From NCBI GenBank assembly GCA_930633525.1, contig CAKNFP010000001.1, forward strand, positions 62,001 through 126,000: a stretch of 64,000 nucleotides of DNA, given 5' to 3'. The stretch is from Hyphomicrobiales bacterium. GTDB lineage: Bacteria > Pseudomonadota > Alphaproteobacteria > Rhizobiales > Beijerinckiaceae. Position 1 is the stretch's first letter; each line of letters begins with the position of its first letter. Under the pieces are notes generated by a model. The model was not told where the DNA came from, made no database searches, and was given only the letters and a program-made list of their open reading frames with translations. This document shows, piece by piece, positions 17,731-27,168 of this stretch. Both the position numbers and the translations under genes were made by a program.

Positions 17731-18295
17731 TGTGATTCCTTTGAATCGCTTGCGCTCGCGAAGCTCTGTGACGAGGCGGTTCGAGAAAGCTGCGGACAAC
17801 AACCGCTCGGACAGGAACAACAGACTTCGACGACTCAAGAATATATACATGTTGAAGCTAAAATATGTAGCTGTCAAGCGTGGTCATCCGGCGAAGTGAG
17901 CGAAGTGCCGAGCGGCGGCTTTCTGTAGACTATCGTTGCGGTGTCAGCCTGTGAGGGGCCTCAGAAATCGCCTCGTGTGCTCTTCGCGAAGGCAAATCCC
18001 GGAGCGCAAACTAAAAGCTTGACACTCTGTCGTTAGTATACATCATGTAGGTAAATCAGGTAGGCAGATGGCTTTCGGCATGGTCGCATGACGAGCCAGT
18101 CAGGCCTTAAACCTGCGAGGGGACAGATGAAGCCGGCCGACCCGTTTCTGCCCGGGCAGAAGCTAGTCGCGTATCGATGCTCGGAAACGAGGCAGCGATC
18201 ATCCCATCTTTGTTCCCCCGCATCGACATTTGCCGTTGGCTTCGCGGCACTCCGCCGGAGTGCCTGCCGCGCAGGATTTGATCTGTGGGGATGCT
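17731..18295. other. Divergent regulatory region between the HpaB-like and ThDP-enzyme genes
   Basis: There is no supported gene in these 565 bases. A minus-strand TTGACA lies at 17872-17877 in an AT-rich patch (17840-17880). A plus-strand promoter candidate and a short inverted repeat lie at 18019-18049. The motif TACAT...ATGTA occurs on both sides (TACAT-C-ATGTA at 18039, and a wider-spaced form near 17847-17869), suggesting a shared regulator. Confidence 0.5.
18019..18049 (+). promoter_or_regulatory. Putative promoter and overlapping inverted repeat
   Basis: TTGACA (18019-18024), 16 bases, then CATCAT (18041-18046). The perfect inverted repeat TACAT-C-ATGTA (18039-18049) covers the -10 region, a position suited to repression. 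GTAGGTA follows, as it does upstream of the UbiD gene (12944-12950). Confidence 0.4.
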
Positions 18296-20071
18296 GTGAA
18301 GAGTTTTGACCGACCTACCTCCGTGCAGAAAGACGTGCCGCTTGCCTGGAAGAGCGATGTCGTCGCTCAGCTCCTGCGGGAACTCGCGATCCCGTATGTG
18401 ACGCTGAATCCCGGTGCCAGCTATCGCGGCCTGCACGACAGTCTCGTCAATTATCTGGGGAACGAGGATCCCCAGATGCTCCTGTGCCTTAACGAGGATC
18501 ATGTGGTCTCGATGGCGCATGGATACGCCAAGGCGACCGACCGCCCGCTCGCCTGCGTGCTGCACAGCAATGTCGGGCTCATGCACGGGCTGATGGGCAT
18601 CTTCAACGCATGGGCGGATCGGGTGCCGATGATCGTCATCGGGGCGACCGGCCCTATTCAACCGGAAAAGCGCCGCCCCTGGATTGACTGGATTCACACG
18701 GCCAAGGACCAGGGCGCGCTGCTCCGCAACTATGTGAAGTGGGACGACGAGCCGCGGTCGGTGCACGGCGTCATCGAAGCGTTCGTGCGCGGCATGCAGA
18801 TTACCACGTCGGCTCCGCGCGCGCCCGTCTACATCTGCCTCGATGCGGGCTTGCAGGAAGAGCCGGTCGACGGCGATGTCGTCTTTCCTAACCTCGAGCG
18901 TTTCAAGGCGCCCGCCGCGCCTTCGGGATCTCCGGATGAGATCGCCCGCATTGCCGATCTCATTGCGCAGGCCGAGAGGCCGCTGTTCCTCATGGGGCGC
19001 GGCTCGCGCTGCCAGGAGGCATGGGACCGGCGCGTCGCTTTGGCGGAGCTCACTGGCGCAGCCGTGGTCACCTCATTGCGCGAGCGTGCCGTATTCCCTA
19101 CCGACCACCGCCAGCATGTGGGGCCGCCAAGCGGCTGGATGACGCCGCGCGCGAAGGAAACGGTCCAGCAGGCGGACCTGATCGTCAGCTTCGACTGGGT
19201 CGATCTCAACGGATATCTGCAACAGTTCGAGCGGCAGACGAGCCGCGTCCCGGCCAAGATTGTCCATATCTCGATGGATAGCATGCTCCATAACGGATGG
19301 AGCATGGACCACTTCGGCCTCGCCCCGGCGGACATGCTGGTCACGGCAGACCCGGATCAGCTCATCCGGTTCCTGCTCCCGACGATGCAGACCGTGCTCC
19401 AGAGCGGGCCGAGGCCGGCCTGGCGCGAGCCGACGCCGGACCTGTCGCGCGGTTACAGCAGCAACGCTTCCGAAGAACTCGTCCCGCACGACATCGAGGT
19501 TGCCCTGGCTGAAATCCGCAAGGAGCAGGCGTTCACGCTCGCCCACACCACCATCGGCTGGGCCTCGACCGACTATCATTTCCGGGGGCCGCTCGACTAT
19601 CTCGGCCATGATGGCGGCGCGGGACTAGCCGCAGGCCCTGGACTGACGCTGGGTGCCGCGCTCGCGCTCAAGGACACCGGGCGCGTCGTCGTCGGCGTCA
19701 TCGGCGATGGGGATTTCCTGCAGGGGGTGACCGCTCTTTGGACGGCCGCGCATTATCAACTCCCAGCGCTCATGATCATCTCCAACAACCGCTCGAACTT
19801 TAATGACGAGGTTCATCAGGAGGCGGTCGCGAAGACCAGAGGCCGGCCGGTCGAGAACCGCTGGGTCGGGCAGCGCATCGACGACCCGGCGGTCGATCTC
19901 GCCGCGCTGGCAAAGGCCCAAGGGGTCACCTCGACCGTCGCGGACAATGTCAGTGGCCTCCTCGCCGCGATCCGTGAGGGCCTGGAAGTCGTGAGACAGG
20001 GAAAGCCCTTCCTCATCGATGCGAGGGTCAAGCCTGGCTATGCCAACATCATCGTGACGCGGCATGGCTAA
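18296..20071 (+). CDS. Thiamine-diphosphate-dependent enzyme (acetolactate synthase/benzoylformate decarboxylase-like)
   Basis: A ThDP enzyme of about 591 residues with the three usual domains. The N-terminal domain has the cofactor-activating Glu in LNEDHVVSMAHGYAKAT. The central domain has RPLFLMGRGS. The C-terminal domain has the metal/ThDP motif GDGDFLQG...ISNNRSNFND. Such enzymes decarboxylate or ligate 2-oxo acids. GTG 18296 has GGGGA four bases upstream; a TTG at 18230 would lengthen the protein by 22 residues without a ribosome site. The TTT importer follows 39 bases later, so it probably acts on an imported or pathway-derived oxo acid. Confidence 0.82.
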   Translation: MKSFDRPTSVQKDVPLAWKSDVVAQLLRELAIPYVTLNPGASYRGLHDSLVNYLGNEDPQMLLCLNEDHVVSMAHGYAKATDRPLACVLHSNVGLMHGLMGIFNAWADRVPMIVIGATGPIQPEKRRPWIDWIHTAKDQGALLRNYVKWDDEPRSVHGVIEAFVRGMQITTSAPRAPVYICLDAGLQEEPVDGDVVFPNLERFKAPAAPSGSPDEIARIADLIAQAERPLFLMGRGSRCQEAWDRRVALAELTGAAVVTSLRERAVFPTDHRQHVGPPSGWMTPRAKETVQQADLIVSFDWVDLNGYLQQFERQTSRVPAKIVHISMDSMLHNGWSMDHFGLAPADMLVTADPDQLIRFLLPTMQTVLQSGPRPAWREPTPDLSRGYSSNASEELVPHDIEVALAEIRKEQAFTLAHTTIGWASTDYHFRGPLDYLGHDGGAGLAAGPGLTLGAALALKDTGRVVVGVIGDGDFLQGVTALWTAAHYQLPALMIISNNRSNFNDEVHQEAVAKTRGRPVENRWVGQRIDDPAVDLAALAKAQGVTSTVADNVSGLLAAIREGLEVVRQGKPFLIDARVKPGYANIIVTRHG

Positions 20072-20110
20072 GTCCGGCATTCAGTTTTCTAATAACTAAG
20101 GGGAACCATC

Positions 20111-21073
20111 ATGCTTAGAAGATCTGCATTCATGTTTTTCCTAGGCATGCTGGCCATGCCCGCCTTCGCGCAAGACTTTCCGGCCAAGCCCGTCACGATT
20201 ATCGTACCTTCCTCCCCCGGCGGCATCAGTGACACCTCGGCCCGGATCATCGCCGAGGGCCTTACCAAGCTCTGGGGCCAGTCCGTGGTCATCGAGAACA
20301 AGCCCGGCGGCGGCGGTTCTATCGGAACCGGCATCGCGCGTCGGGCACCGGCAGATGGATATACGCTCCTCGTCACGACGAACGGTGAGTTTGCGCTCAA
20401 TCCGGTAATCTATCCGAACCTTCCTTACGATCCGAACAAGGACTTCCTGCCGCTCGTGATGGCGACTTATCACCCGATCGTGGTGGCCGCGAACACGAGC
20501 ACGCCCTACAAGACCTTCAAGGACCTCGCGGATGCCGCCAAGAAGGATCCGGGCGGAATCTCCTGGGCGTCCGCCGGCACCGGCACGTGGAATCATCTCG
20601 CGGGCGAGTGGCTGCAGGTCGACACCGGTCTCAAACTGGTTCACGTGCCGTACAAGGGCGGCGGACCGGCTTCCACAGCTGTTGCGGGCGGCGATGTTCC
20701 GATCGGACTGCTCTCCGTCTCGTCGGTCATGCCGCATCTCAAGTCAGGCAAGATTCGCGTGCTCGCGGTCACGTCCAAGCAGAAGTCGAGGTACGACGAG
20801 TCGTGGCCGACAGTCGCCGAGCTCGGCGCCCCTGAGCTCGATGCGACCAACTGGGTTGCATTCTTCGCTCCAAAAGACATCCCCGCCGATGTCGCCAAGA
20901 AGATCGAAACAGACGTGATCGCTATCCTCTCGCAGCCCGAAGTCGCGCAGAAATTCCTGACGATCGGGGCTGAGGTGGCGGCAATACCTTCGGATAAGCT
21001 GATCGAGCAAATCAAGCTCGATCGGGCGCAGGCCGAGCGGATCACCAAGCAGGCAAACATCAAGGTTGACTGA
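20111..21073 (+). CDS. Tripartite tricarboxylate transporter substrate-binding protein (TctC)
   Basis: A 320-residue periplasmic binding protein with a signal peptide ending PAFAQ. Bug-family features are FPAKPVTIIVPSSPGG, IENKPGGGGSIG and HVPYKGGGPAS. It is the first gene of a complete tctCBA set. It closely resembles the orphan TctC at 7898. AAGGGG precedes ATG 20111. The ligand is probably a carboxylate, but this family binds many kinds. Confidence 0.9.
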   Translation: MLRRSAFMFFLGMLAMPAFAQDFPAKPVTIIVPSSPGGISDTSARIIAEGLTKLWGQSVVIENKPGGGGSIGTGIARRAPADGYTLLVTTNGEFALNPVIYPNLPYDPNKDFLPLVMATYHPIVVAANTSTPYKTFKDLADAAKKDPGGISWASAGTGTWNHLAGEWLQVDTGLKLVHVPYKGGGPASTAVAGGDVPIGLLSVSSVMPHLKSGKIRVLAVTSKQKSRYDESWPTVAELGAPELDATNWVAFFAPKDIPADVAKKIETDVIAILSQPEVAQKFLTIGAEVAAIPSDKLIEQIKLDRAQAERITKQANIKVD

Positions 21074-21096
21074 CAGACCATATCAGAGGGCGTGGG

Positions 21097-21549
21097 ATGA
21101 AGACCAAATTGAGTCCTGATGTTTTAGCGGGTTTTTTCTTCATCCTCGTCGGTCTCGGATTTTATCTGACTGCGCAGAACTATCCCATGGGCACAGCTGG
21201 ACGGATGGGGCCAGGTTATTTTCCAGCCGCGCTGGCAGGTATTCTTGTGCTCCTGGGGCTCGCTATTGGTATTCAGGGCATGCGCGCGCCCGAGGACGAA
21301 GAGCAGGCGCCCGTTTTCTCGTGGAAATCTGCCTTCATCGTCACCGGCGCAACAGTCCTTTTCGCCATAGTCCTTGAGTTCGCCGGCGTCATCGCCGCGA
21401 TTGTGGCCCTGGTCGTGGCAGGTTCAGCTGCGGTCGGTCGCGCGCTGCATTGGCAGACCTTCCTGCTGGCGATTGTACTCGCCGCATTCTCAGCAATCCT
21501 GTTCGTGGGGATCCTCGGCGTGCCCATGACCCTCTGGCCCAGTCGTTGA
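21097..21549 (+). CDS. Tripartite tricarboxylate transporter small membrane subunit (TctB)
   Basis: A 150-residue inner-membrane protein with about four hydrophobic helices. The TctB pattern FFILVGLGFYLTAQNYPMG...GRMGPGYFP is at the N-terminus. It lies 23 bases after tctC and 10 bases before tctA and forms the transporter's small subunit. Confidence 0.88.
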   Translation: MKTKLSPDVLAGFFFILVGLGFYLTAQNYPMGTAGRMGPGYFPAALAGILVLLGLAIGIQGMRAPEDEEQAPVFSWKSAFIVTGATVLFAIVLEFAGVIAAIVALVVAGSAAVGRALHWQTFLLAIVLAAFSAILFVGILGVPMTLWPSR

Positions 21550-21559
21550 GCGCCATCCC

Positions 21560-23059
21560 ATGGAAATGATCGAACAGATAATCTTCGGTTTTGGCGTGGC
21601 GATCAGCCCCACCAACATCTTCTATTGTTTCGTCGGTGTTCTCGTGGGAACGCTGGTCGGCGTGTTGCCGGGCCTTGGTCCGATCGCAACGATCTCGATG
21701 CTGCTGCCCATCACGTTCAATCTGTCCGCCGATACCGCGATCATCATGATCGCGGGTATCTACTATGGCGCCCAGTACGGTGGATCCACCACCTCTATCC
21801 TGATCAACATCCCTGGTGAGGCGTCCAGCGTGGTGACGGCCCTTGACGGGCATGCGATGGCGAAGGCAGGCCGCGCGGGCGCCGCGCTCGGGATCGCAGC
21901 CATCGCCTCCTTCATCGCAGGCACCGCGGCGACTTTCGTCATCGCCTGGTTTGCGCCGATCCTTTCAGGTATCGCGCTGAGCTTCCGGCCGGCGGATTAC
22001 TTCTCGTTGATGGTGTTCGGGCTCATCGCCGCCGTCGTTCTCGCGAGTGGCCCGATTCTCAAGGCGCTCGCGGCGATCATCCTGGGCCTCTTGTTGGGCC
22101 TCGTCGGGAGCGACGTGAACTCGGGCGCGCTGCGCTTCACGGCCGGGCGACCCGAGCTCATGAACGGCCTCGAGTTCGTCGTCATCGCGATGGGGCTTTT
22201 CGGTATCGCAGACGCTATCGCGACAGTCCAGAACAAGGAGAATCCCAATCTTGTAACGCGCAAGATTGATAAACTCCTTCCGAGTTGGCGCGAGTTCAAA
22301 CGCTGCTTGCCGTCGATCGGCCGCGGGACAGTTATCGGCAGCGCCCTGGGGCTTTTGCCGGGCGGCGGCGCGCTCCTGTCCTCCTTCGCGGCCTATTCAA
22401 TCGAGAAGAAGATGTCGAAGCCGCCGCGAAACTTCGGTTCGGGCGACATCCGCGGCGTTGCTTCGCCGGAAGCAGCCAATAATGCTGGCGCGCAGACCTC
22501 GTTTATACCGCTCCTGACACTCGGCGTGCCCTCGAACCCCACGATGGCGCTGGTGCTCGGCGCCCTGATGATCCAGGGAATTACCCCGGGGCCGCAGGTC
22601 ATGACCGAGCGTCCGGCATTGTTCTGGGGTCTGATCGCAAGCATGTGGATCGGCAACCTCATGCTCGTATTCCTCAATCTGCCGTTGATCGGTCTCTGGG
22701 TTCGGCTCGTTACTGTCCCCTACCGCTTCCTCTATCCGGCAATTCTGACGTTTTGCTGCGTCGGCGCCTACACCGTCAACAATAATCCATTCGACGTGAT
22801 GGTCATGGCGGCGGCGGGCCTGCTCGGATATGTCCTCCTTTACTTCCGCTGCGAGCCCGCGCCGCTGGTGCTCGGCTTCATCCTCGGGCCGCTCATGGAG
22901 GAAAACCTCCGGCGGGCGCTCCTCATATCTCGCGGAGACTTCACGGTCTTTCTGCGCGAGCCCATCAGTGCGGTATTCCTCGCGGCATCGCTGGCCGTTC
23001 TGGGCTCACTGATCTTCTCCTCGGTGAGGACAACCCGCCAGGTCGCCATGCAGGAATGA
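21560..23059 (+). CDS. Tripartite tricarboxylate transporter large permease (TctA)
   Basis: A 499-residue inner-membrane permease with roughly 10-12 helices. Conserved TctA segments are VGVLPGLGPIATISMLLP, YGAQYGGSTTSILINIPGE and, in the second half, GLLPGGGALLSSF and TLGVPSNPTMALVLGALMIQG. The two PG-containing halves reflect the internal duplication of the family. It is the last gene of the 18296-23059 operon and ends at a likely terminator. Confidence 0.92.
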   Translation: MEMIEQIIFGFGVAISPTNIFYCFVGVLVGTLVGVLPGLGPIATISMLLPITFNLSADTAIIMIAGIYYGAQYGGSTTSILINIPGEASSVVTALDGHAMAKAGRAGAALGIAAIASFIAGTAATFVIAWFAPILSGIALSFRPADYFSLMVFGLIAAVVLASGPILKALAAIILGLLLGLVGSDVNSGALRFTAGRPELMNGLEFVVIAMGLFGIADAIATVQNKENPNLVTRKIDKLLPSWREFKRCLPSIGRGTVIGSALGLLPGGGALLSSFAAYSIEKKMSKPPRNFGSGDIRGVASPEAANNAGAQTSFIPLLTLGVPSNPTMALVLGALMIQGITPGPQVMTERPALFWGLIASMWIGNLMLVFLNLPLIGLWVRLVTVPYRFLYPAILTFCCVGAYTVNNNPFDVMVMAAAGLLGYVLLYFRCEPAPLVLGFILGPLMEENLRRALLISRGDFTVFLREPISAVFLAASLAVLGSLIFSSVRTTRQVAMQE

Positions 23060-23072
23060 TGATCTGAAAATG

Positions 23073-23104
23073 GCTCCGGCCGGGGGGGAGCGGGGCGCGT
23101 TTTT
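23073..23104 (+). terminator. Probable terminator after tctA
   Basis: GCTCC (23073-23077) and GGAGC (23087-23091) form a short G/C-rich stem, followed within ten bases by five T (23100-23104). It lies 14 bases after the tctA stop codon. Confidence 0.45.
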
Positions 23105-23142
23105 CACCCATCTTGGCGAGCACATGCCCCCAGGCGTGCCGT

Positions 23143-23259
23143 ATTGCGCTGGTCGCTGACACCGCCGGGCAGCATCTGGCCGGCGCGAAGGACTCAAAGG
23201 TCATCGTCGCCATCGACAAGGACAAGGAAGCTCCGATCTTCCTGGTCGCAGACCACGGC
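23143..23259 (+). pseudogene. Remnant of an electron-transfer flavoprotein alpha-subunit gene
   Basis: Read on the plus strand, this stretch encodes [19 protein letters not shown] followed by [12 protein letters not shown]. That matches the highly conserved FAD-binding C-terminal part of EtfA ([18 protein letters not shown], then EAPIFQVADYG, from memory). Nothing upstream or downstream continues an EtfA frame, so this is about 40 codons of a decayed gene. It lies between convergent genes and probably marks an old rearrangement joint. Confidence 0.7.
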
Positions 23260-23310
23260 CCCGAGCGATTGTCAGCCGCGCGAAAGCGGACATCCTTTCG
23301 CACATCGTGG

Positions 23311-24387
23311 TCAGGCGTGGAGCCGTATGAGCAACCTGTTGAAGTCTGCTTCCGCGTTCGCGACGCGTGGTGAAGCGAAGGGCGACAGCCTGTAGCCAGC
23401 GAGTGCTGCTGCCCGCACGTCGCCGGGACTCCAGCCGAATTCGGTACTGAAAGCGCGGGTGAAGGCTGACGCATCGGTGAAGCCCAGGCTCTCGGCGATT
23501 TGCCGGATCTGTCGGGTCTGGCTGACATCGGAGAGTGCCACATGGGCCCGCAGCAGCCGCTGCCGGCGGATATAGCTTGATACGCCCCCCAAATTCTCGA
23601 ACAGACGATAGAGCCGTGACCGCGATACGCCCAGCTGCCGGCAGAGTTGGTCCGGGTTGAGGTCAGGAGCGTGGATGTTACGACGGATCAACTGGCGCGC
23701 TCGTTCCAGCAGCATGGCTGAAAGCGGGACATCCGCCATTTCAAGGTTGTCGGGGGTGGGGACAAGACAGCCGCGGATCATGGCGAGAATGGCATCCACC
23801 AGCCGGGGCACGTTGTCCGCCGATATATGCGGCAACTGGCGTTCCACGCTTAGCATGAAATCGGCGAGGATACTGCCCAGGCCTTGGTCGGGGATCGCAT
23901 GCGGCGTCGCGTCGAGCAGGTTGGCGATCTCGCCGAAATGGTCGCGGGGGATGAACAGGCTGATGACGTGGCTGTCGGTGCCGCTGGCGGCATAGGGCCG
24001 GGCGATCGAGCGGAAGCTCAGGCGGCGCGGCGCCAGCCTGCGCCCAGGCTGAGTGATTGCCATCGCATGCTCGGCCTCGGAAAGCGGCAACACAAGGCAC
24101 CAGTGGTCGGTCGGCGGCGCTTTGCGGTGCCGGAAGGTGCGGATGGCCCCATCACCCGGCATCGCCATTTCGGTGAAGGCCAAGCTGCCGAGATCCCAGG
24201 CGTACAGGTCGGCGGCGAAGCCGACATCCTGGCCCTCGGGCTGCGACAGCTCGATCGATGATGCCATGAAGCTGCGCCACGCATCAAACTGGTGCTGGGG
24301 CGTGAGGTCGCGTGTCGAGAAGTGGTAGGGCTTCGCTGCGAGCCTGGACTTGTCCTGCGGCGCCTCAATGGTGTCTTGAAGAGACAC
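23311..24387 (-). CDS. AraC family transcriptional regulator
   Basis: A 358-residue regulator. The N-terminal ~220 residues look like the AraC-binding-like ligand domain ([19 protein letters not shown] at its start). Two helix-turn-helix units follow, with [31 protein letters not shown] and [32 protein letters not shown] 24387 has GAGGAG upstream; an in-frame start at 24447 adds 20 residues without better support. The nearest gene upstream is the MFS transporter in the same direction, so that gene or the TTT operon is the plausible target. Confidence 0.87.
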   Translation of the reverse strand: MSLQDTIEAPQDKSRLAAKPYHFSTRDLTPQHQFDAWRSFMASSIELSQPEGQDVGFAADLYAWDLGSLAFTEMAMPGDGAIRTFRHRKAPPTDHWCLVLPLSEAEHAMAITQPGRRLAPRRLSFRSIARPYAASGTDSHVISLFIPRDHFGEIANLLDATPHAIPDQGLGSILADFMLSVERQLPHISADNVPRLVDAILAMIRGCLVPTPDNLEMADVPLSAMLLERARQLIRRNIHAPDLNPDQLCRQLGVSRSRLYRLFENLGGVSSYIRRQRLLRAHVALSDVSQTRQIRQIAESLGFTDASAFTRAFSTEFGWSPGDVRAAALAGYRLSPFASPRVANAEADFNRLLIRLHA

Positions 24388-24557
24388 GGCAATACTCCTC
24401 ACTGAAATCTGTCGTAAACCATGGCTCAGCAGTTCGTGCGGACGCAAGCTACAAGGTCGGTGCTAGAACAGATCCGGCTTGTATGGAATCACCGGCTATG
24501 CGGATACAGCGCGATATGATCCTTTGCCTGCACATAGGCCCTTCGCGCGGTGATCGC

Positions 24558-25880
24558 CTATAACGCCCGCGAACGTTGGGCGGGCAGATTGCCGCGCCGC
24601 CGCAGCATGACGCGCAACATCAGGGCCAGCAGTCCTGCGGCGCAGACCACGCCGGCCAGCAACTCGAAGCCTGCCGTGAACCGGTCGGTGGATTGCTTGA
24701 TGAAGCCGACCGCATAGGGCCCGACGAAGCCGCCGAGATTGCCGATGGAGTTGATGAGGGCGATGCCTGCGGCGGCCGCGGTCCCACGCAGGAACAGCGG
24801 AGGCACCGCCCAGAAGGGGCCGAGCGCCGCATAGATGCCGACTGAGGCACAAGTCACTGCCGCGATGGCGAGGACATGCGAGGAGACATGCACGCTCGCC
24901 ACCAAACCGATCGCGCCGAGGAAGGCCGCGGCCGCCACATGCAGCACACGCTCGCCGGTGCGGTCGCTATGCCGCCCCCAGATCAGCATGGCGAGCGCAC
25001 TGAGCGCATAGGGCAGGATGAGGATGAGCCCGATTTGGAGCGTCTCGTAGCCCATGGCGCGGATGATCTGCGGCAGCCATAGGCCGATGCCGTAAAGCCC
25101 CACGACCAGCCCGAAATAGATGAGGCTGAGCATAAGCACCCGAGCGTCAGCCAGTGCTGGCCAAAGGTTGTGGCGGGTGGCCGCGCTTTGGCCGGCGCGA
25201 TCGGCGGCGAGGCGTGCCGCTATGATGCGCCGCTCATCCGCGTCCAGCCAGCGCGCGTCGGCTGGTCCGTTCGGCAACAGCACCAGCACCACCAGGCCGA
25301 GCAGCGTGGCGGGCAGTCCCTCCATGATGAACAGCCACTGCCAGCCGGCGAGCCCGAGGAGGCCGTGGGTCTCCATGATCAACGCCGAGAGCGGCGAGCC
25401 CACCGCGCTGGCGATGGGCACGGCAGCCATGAACAGTGCGATGTAGCGCGCACGCATGGCGAGTGGAAACCAGTAGCCGAGATAAAGGATCATCCCGGGC
25501 AGAAAACCGGCCTCCGCCGCGCCCAGCAGGAAGCGCAGGATGAAGAAGGAGGTAGGGCCGGTCGCGAAGGCTGTCGCGGCTGATATAAGGCCCCAGGTGA
25601 TCATGATGCGGCAGATCCAGAGCCGCGCGCCCACCTTTTCCAGCACCAGATTGGACGGCACCTCGAACAGGAAGTAGCCGATGAAGAAGATTCCGGCGCC
25701 CCAGCCATAGACCTCCGGGGAAAAGCCGAGATCGGCGTTCATGGTGAGGGCCGCGAATCCCACATTCACCCGGTCAAGGAAGCTGACCAGATAAAGCAGC
25801 ATCATGAACGGAATGAGCCGTCGCGCCACCTTCGCGAAAACGCGCCGCTCCCCAGCCGTTATCGCCGTCATTGCGTCCAT
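24558..25880 (-). CDS. MFS transporter, anion:cation symporter (ACS) family
   Basis: A 440-residue inner-membrane transporter with about 12 helices. The ACS hallmark FLDRVNVGFAAL is in helix 1, followed by GYFLFEVPSNLVLEKVGAR and RFLLGAAEAGFLPGMILYLGYWFP. Members import organic anions such as phthalate, tartrate, glucarate or 4-hydroxyphenylacetate by proton symport. It lies 170 bases upstream of the AraC gene in the same direction and gives this region a secondary carrier besides the TTT system. Confidence 0.9.
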   Translation of the reverse strand: MDAMTAITAGERRVFAKVARRLIPFMMLLYLVSFLDRVNVGFAALTMNADLGFSPEVYGWGAGIFFIGYFLFEVPSNLVLEKVGARLWICRIMITWGLISAATAFATGPTSFFILRFLLGAAEAGFLPGMILYLGYWFPLAMRARYIALFMAAVPIASAVGSPLSALIMETHGLLGLAGWQWLFIMEGLPATLLGLVVLVLLPNGPADARWLDADERRIIAARLAADRAGQSAATRHNLWPALADARVLMLSLIYFGLVVGLYGIGLWLPQIIRAMGYETLQIGLILILPYALSALAMLIWGRHSDRTGERVLHVAAAAFLGAIGLVASVHVSSHVLAIAAVTCASVGIYAALGPFWAVPPLFLRGTAAAAGIALINSIGNLGGFVGPYAVGFIKQSTDRFTAGFELLAGVVCAAGLLALMLRVMLRRRGNLPAQRSRAL

Positions 25881-26048
25881 GATCCGCCCCCCGCCCCCTC
25901 TCAGCTGCGACGTTCATGGCTGTGGCATGCGGCGGCGTCAATGTTCCGCGACACGCGCGGGCTGCGGAGCGGGGGCCTGGATCTGGCCAAGCACACCCAT
26001 CCGTTTGTCTTTACGATCTGGGCGGCGAAGGTCGATAGGGCTGATCGG

Positions 26049-26492
26049 TTACTGGTTGATCTCCGGTTCCACGAGTTTGGCGAGCTTCCGGAGTGATTCC
26101 TGCCAGCCGAGATAGCAGGCTTCCGCTGGAATGATGTCGGGAATGCCCTCCTGCTGGATACGCAGTTCCGTGCCGACCGAAACGGCTTTTAGCGTCACAG
26201 TGACTTTCATCTCGCCTGGCAGGTTGGGATCGTCGAAACGGTCCGTGTAGACGAGCTTTTCGCCCGGAACGAGTTCGAGATAGGTGCCGCCGAAAGAATG
26301 GCTCTCGCCGGTGGTGAAGTTCCGGAAAGACATGCGGTGCTTGCCGCCCTCTTTGGCATCCAGCTCATGGACGGTGCAGAGGAATCCAAACGGCGGAAGC
26401 CAGCTCGCCACGGCATCCGGTTCAACGAAAGCCCGATAGAGCTTTTCCGGCTTTGCGGCGATGACGCGATGGAATTGGACGGTGCTTGGCAT
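26049..26492 (-). CDS. SRPBCC (AHSA1-like) domain protein
   Basis: A 147-residue START-like fold protein. The N-terminal VQFHRVIAAKPEKLYRAFVEPDAVASWLPP and the middle GTYLELVPGEKLVYTDRF are the typical AHSA1 pattern. It probably binds a hydrophobic ligand; no catalytic role is visible. It is 23 bases downstream of the TetR gene and co-transcribed with it. TetR/AHSA1 pairs are common. Confidence 0.85.
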   Translation of the reverse strand: MPSTVQFHRVIAAKPEKLYRAFVEPDAVASWLPPFGFLCTVHELDAKEGGKHRMSFRNFTTGESHSFGGTYLELVPGEKLVYTDRFDDPNLPGEMKVTVTLKAVSVGTELRIQQEGIPDIIPAEACYLGWQESLRKLAKLVEPEINQ

Positions 26493-26515
26493 GACACGCT
26501 CCTCTCGGTTCGGTT

Positions 26516-27142
26516 TCAGGTGGAGGGTCGGCCGACCTGCGGCCGGAACAGCAGCTCAAGATAACGGCGGAGATGGTCGATGCTTTCGGCCGCAGCGGCG
26601 GCGCCGCCTTTTGCCTTGGCCAGGATGAACGCGCCTTGCAGAACAGCCTGTGTGTGCAGCGCGAGAGATTGCGCGCTCCAATCCGGTGACAGCGCGCGGC
26701 TGCCGATCGCCGCCTGAATGTCGGCCTCCAGCGTTGCGGCATGGCCGCTGATGCTGCGCTCACAGGCGTCGCGAATGGCAGGGGTGCTCTCGTAAGCCTC
26801 CTGCACCATGGTTCCAACGAGGCAGGTGAACTCCGGCACCTCGCCTTGCAGAAGTTGCTTGCGGAAAGCGACATAGCCCAGCACCCGATCCAGCGGATCG
26901 GCGTGATTATGATAGGGCGCGACGGCAAACAGGGCTCCCGTCGTCTGCGACCAGTAGTCCGCTGCCGCGACGGCGAGCGCGTCCTTGCTCTTGAAATGAT
27001 GGAAGAAGGCGCCCTTCGTCACGCCCGCGGCCGTGCAAAGCTCATCGACCGATGTGGCCGAGTAGCCTTTGGCGCGGATAAGTGTCAATGCGGCCTCGAG
27101 CAGCCTTGATCGGGCGTCGGGTTTTCCGGCGGCGCGCGGCAT
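26516..27142 (-). CDS. TetR family transcriptional regulator
   Basis: A 208-residue repressor-type protein. The N-terminal helix-turn-helix is clear: LLEAALTLIRAKGYSATSVDELCTAAGVTKGAFFHHFKSKDAL. The rest is an all-helical ligand domain. ATG 27142 has GAGGA upstream; the in-frame extension to 27175 runs over the operator and is unlikely. A perfect 18-bp palindrome 26 bases upstream is a strong candidate for autoregulation of this gene and the SRPBCC gene after it. Confidence 0.9.
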   Translation of the reverse strand: MPRAAGKPDARSRLLEAALTLIRAKGYSATSVDELCTAAGVTKGAFFHHFKSKDALAVAAADYWSQTTGALFAVAPYHNHADPLDRVLGYVAFRKQLLQGEVPEFTCLVGTMVQEAYESTPAIRDACERSISGHAATLEADIQAAIGSRALSPDWSAQSLALHTQAVLQGAFILAKAKGGAAAAAESIDHLRRYLELLFRPQVGRPST

Positions 27143-27168
27143 CGGGGTTCCTCTCACTGCCAATAAAA

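Noticed and set aside
25881-26048. Possible gene fragment between the MFS and SRPBCC genes
   Set aside because: A short open stretch exists, but I could not match it to any family.
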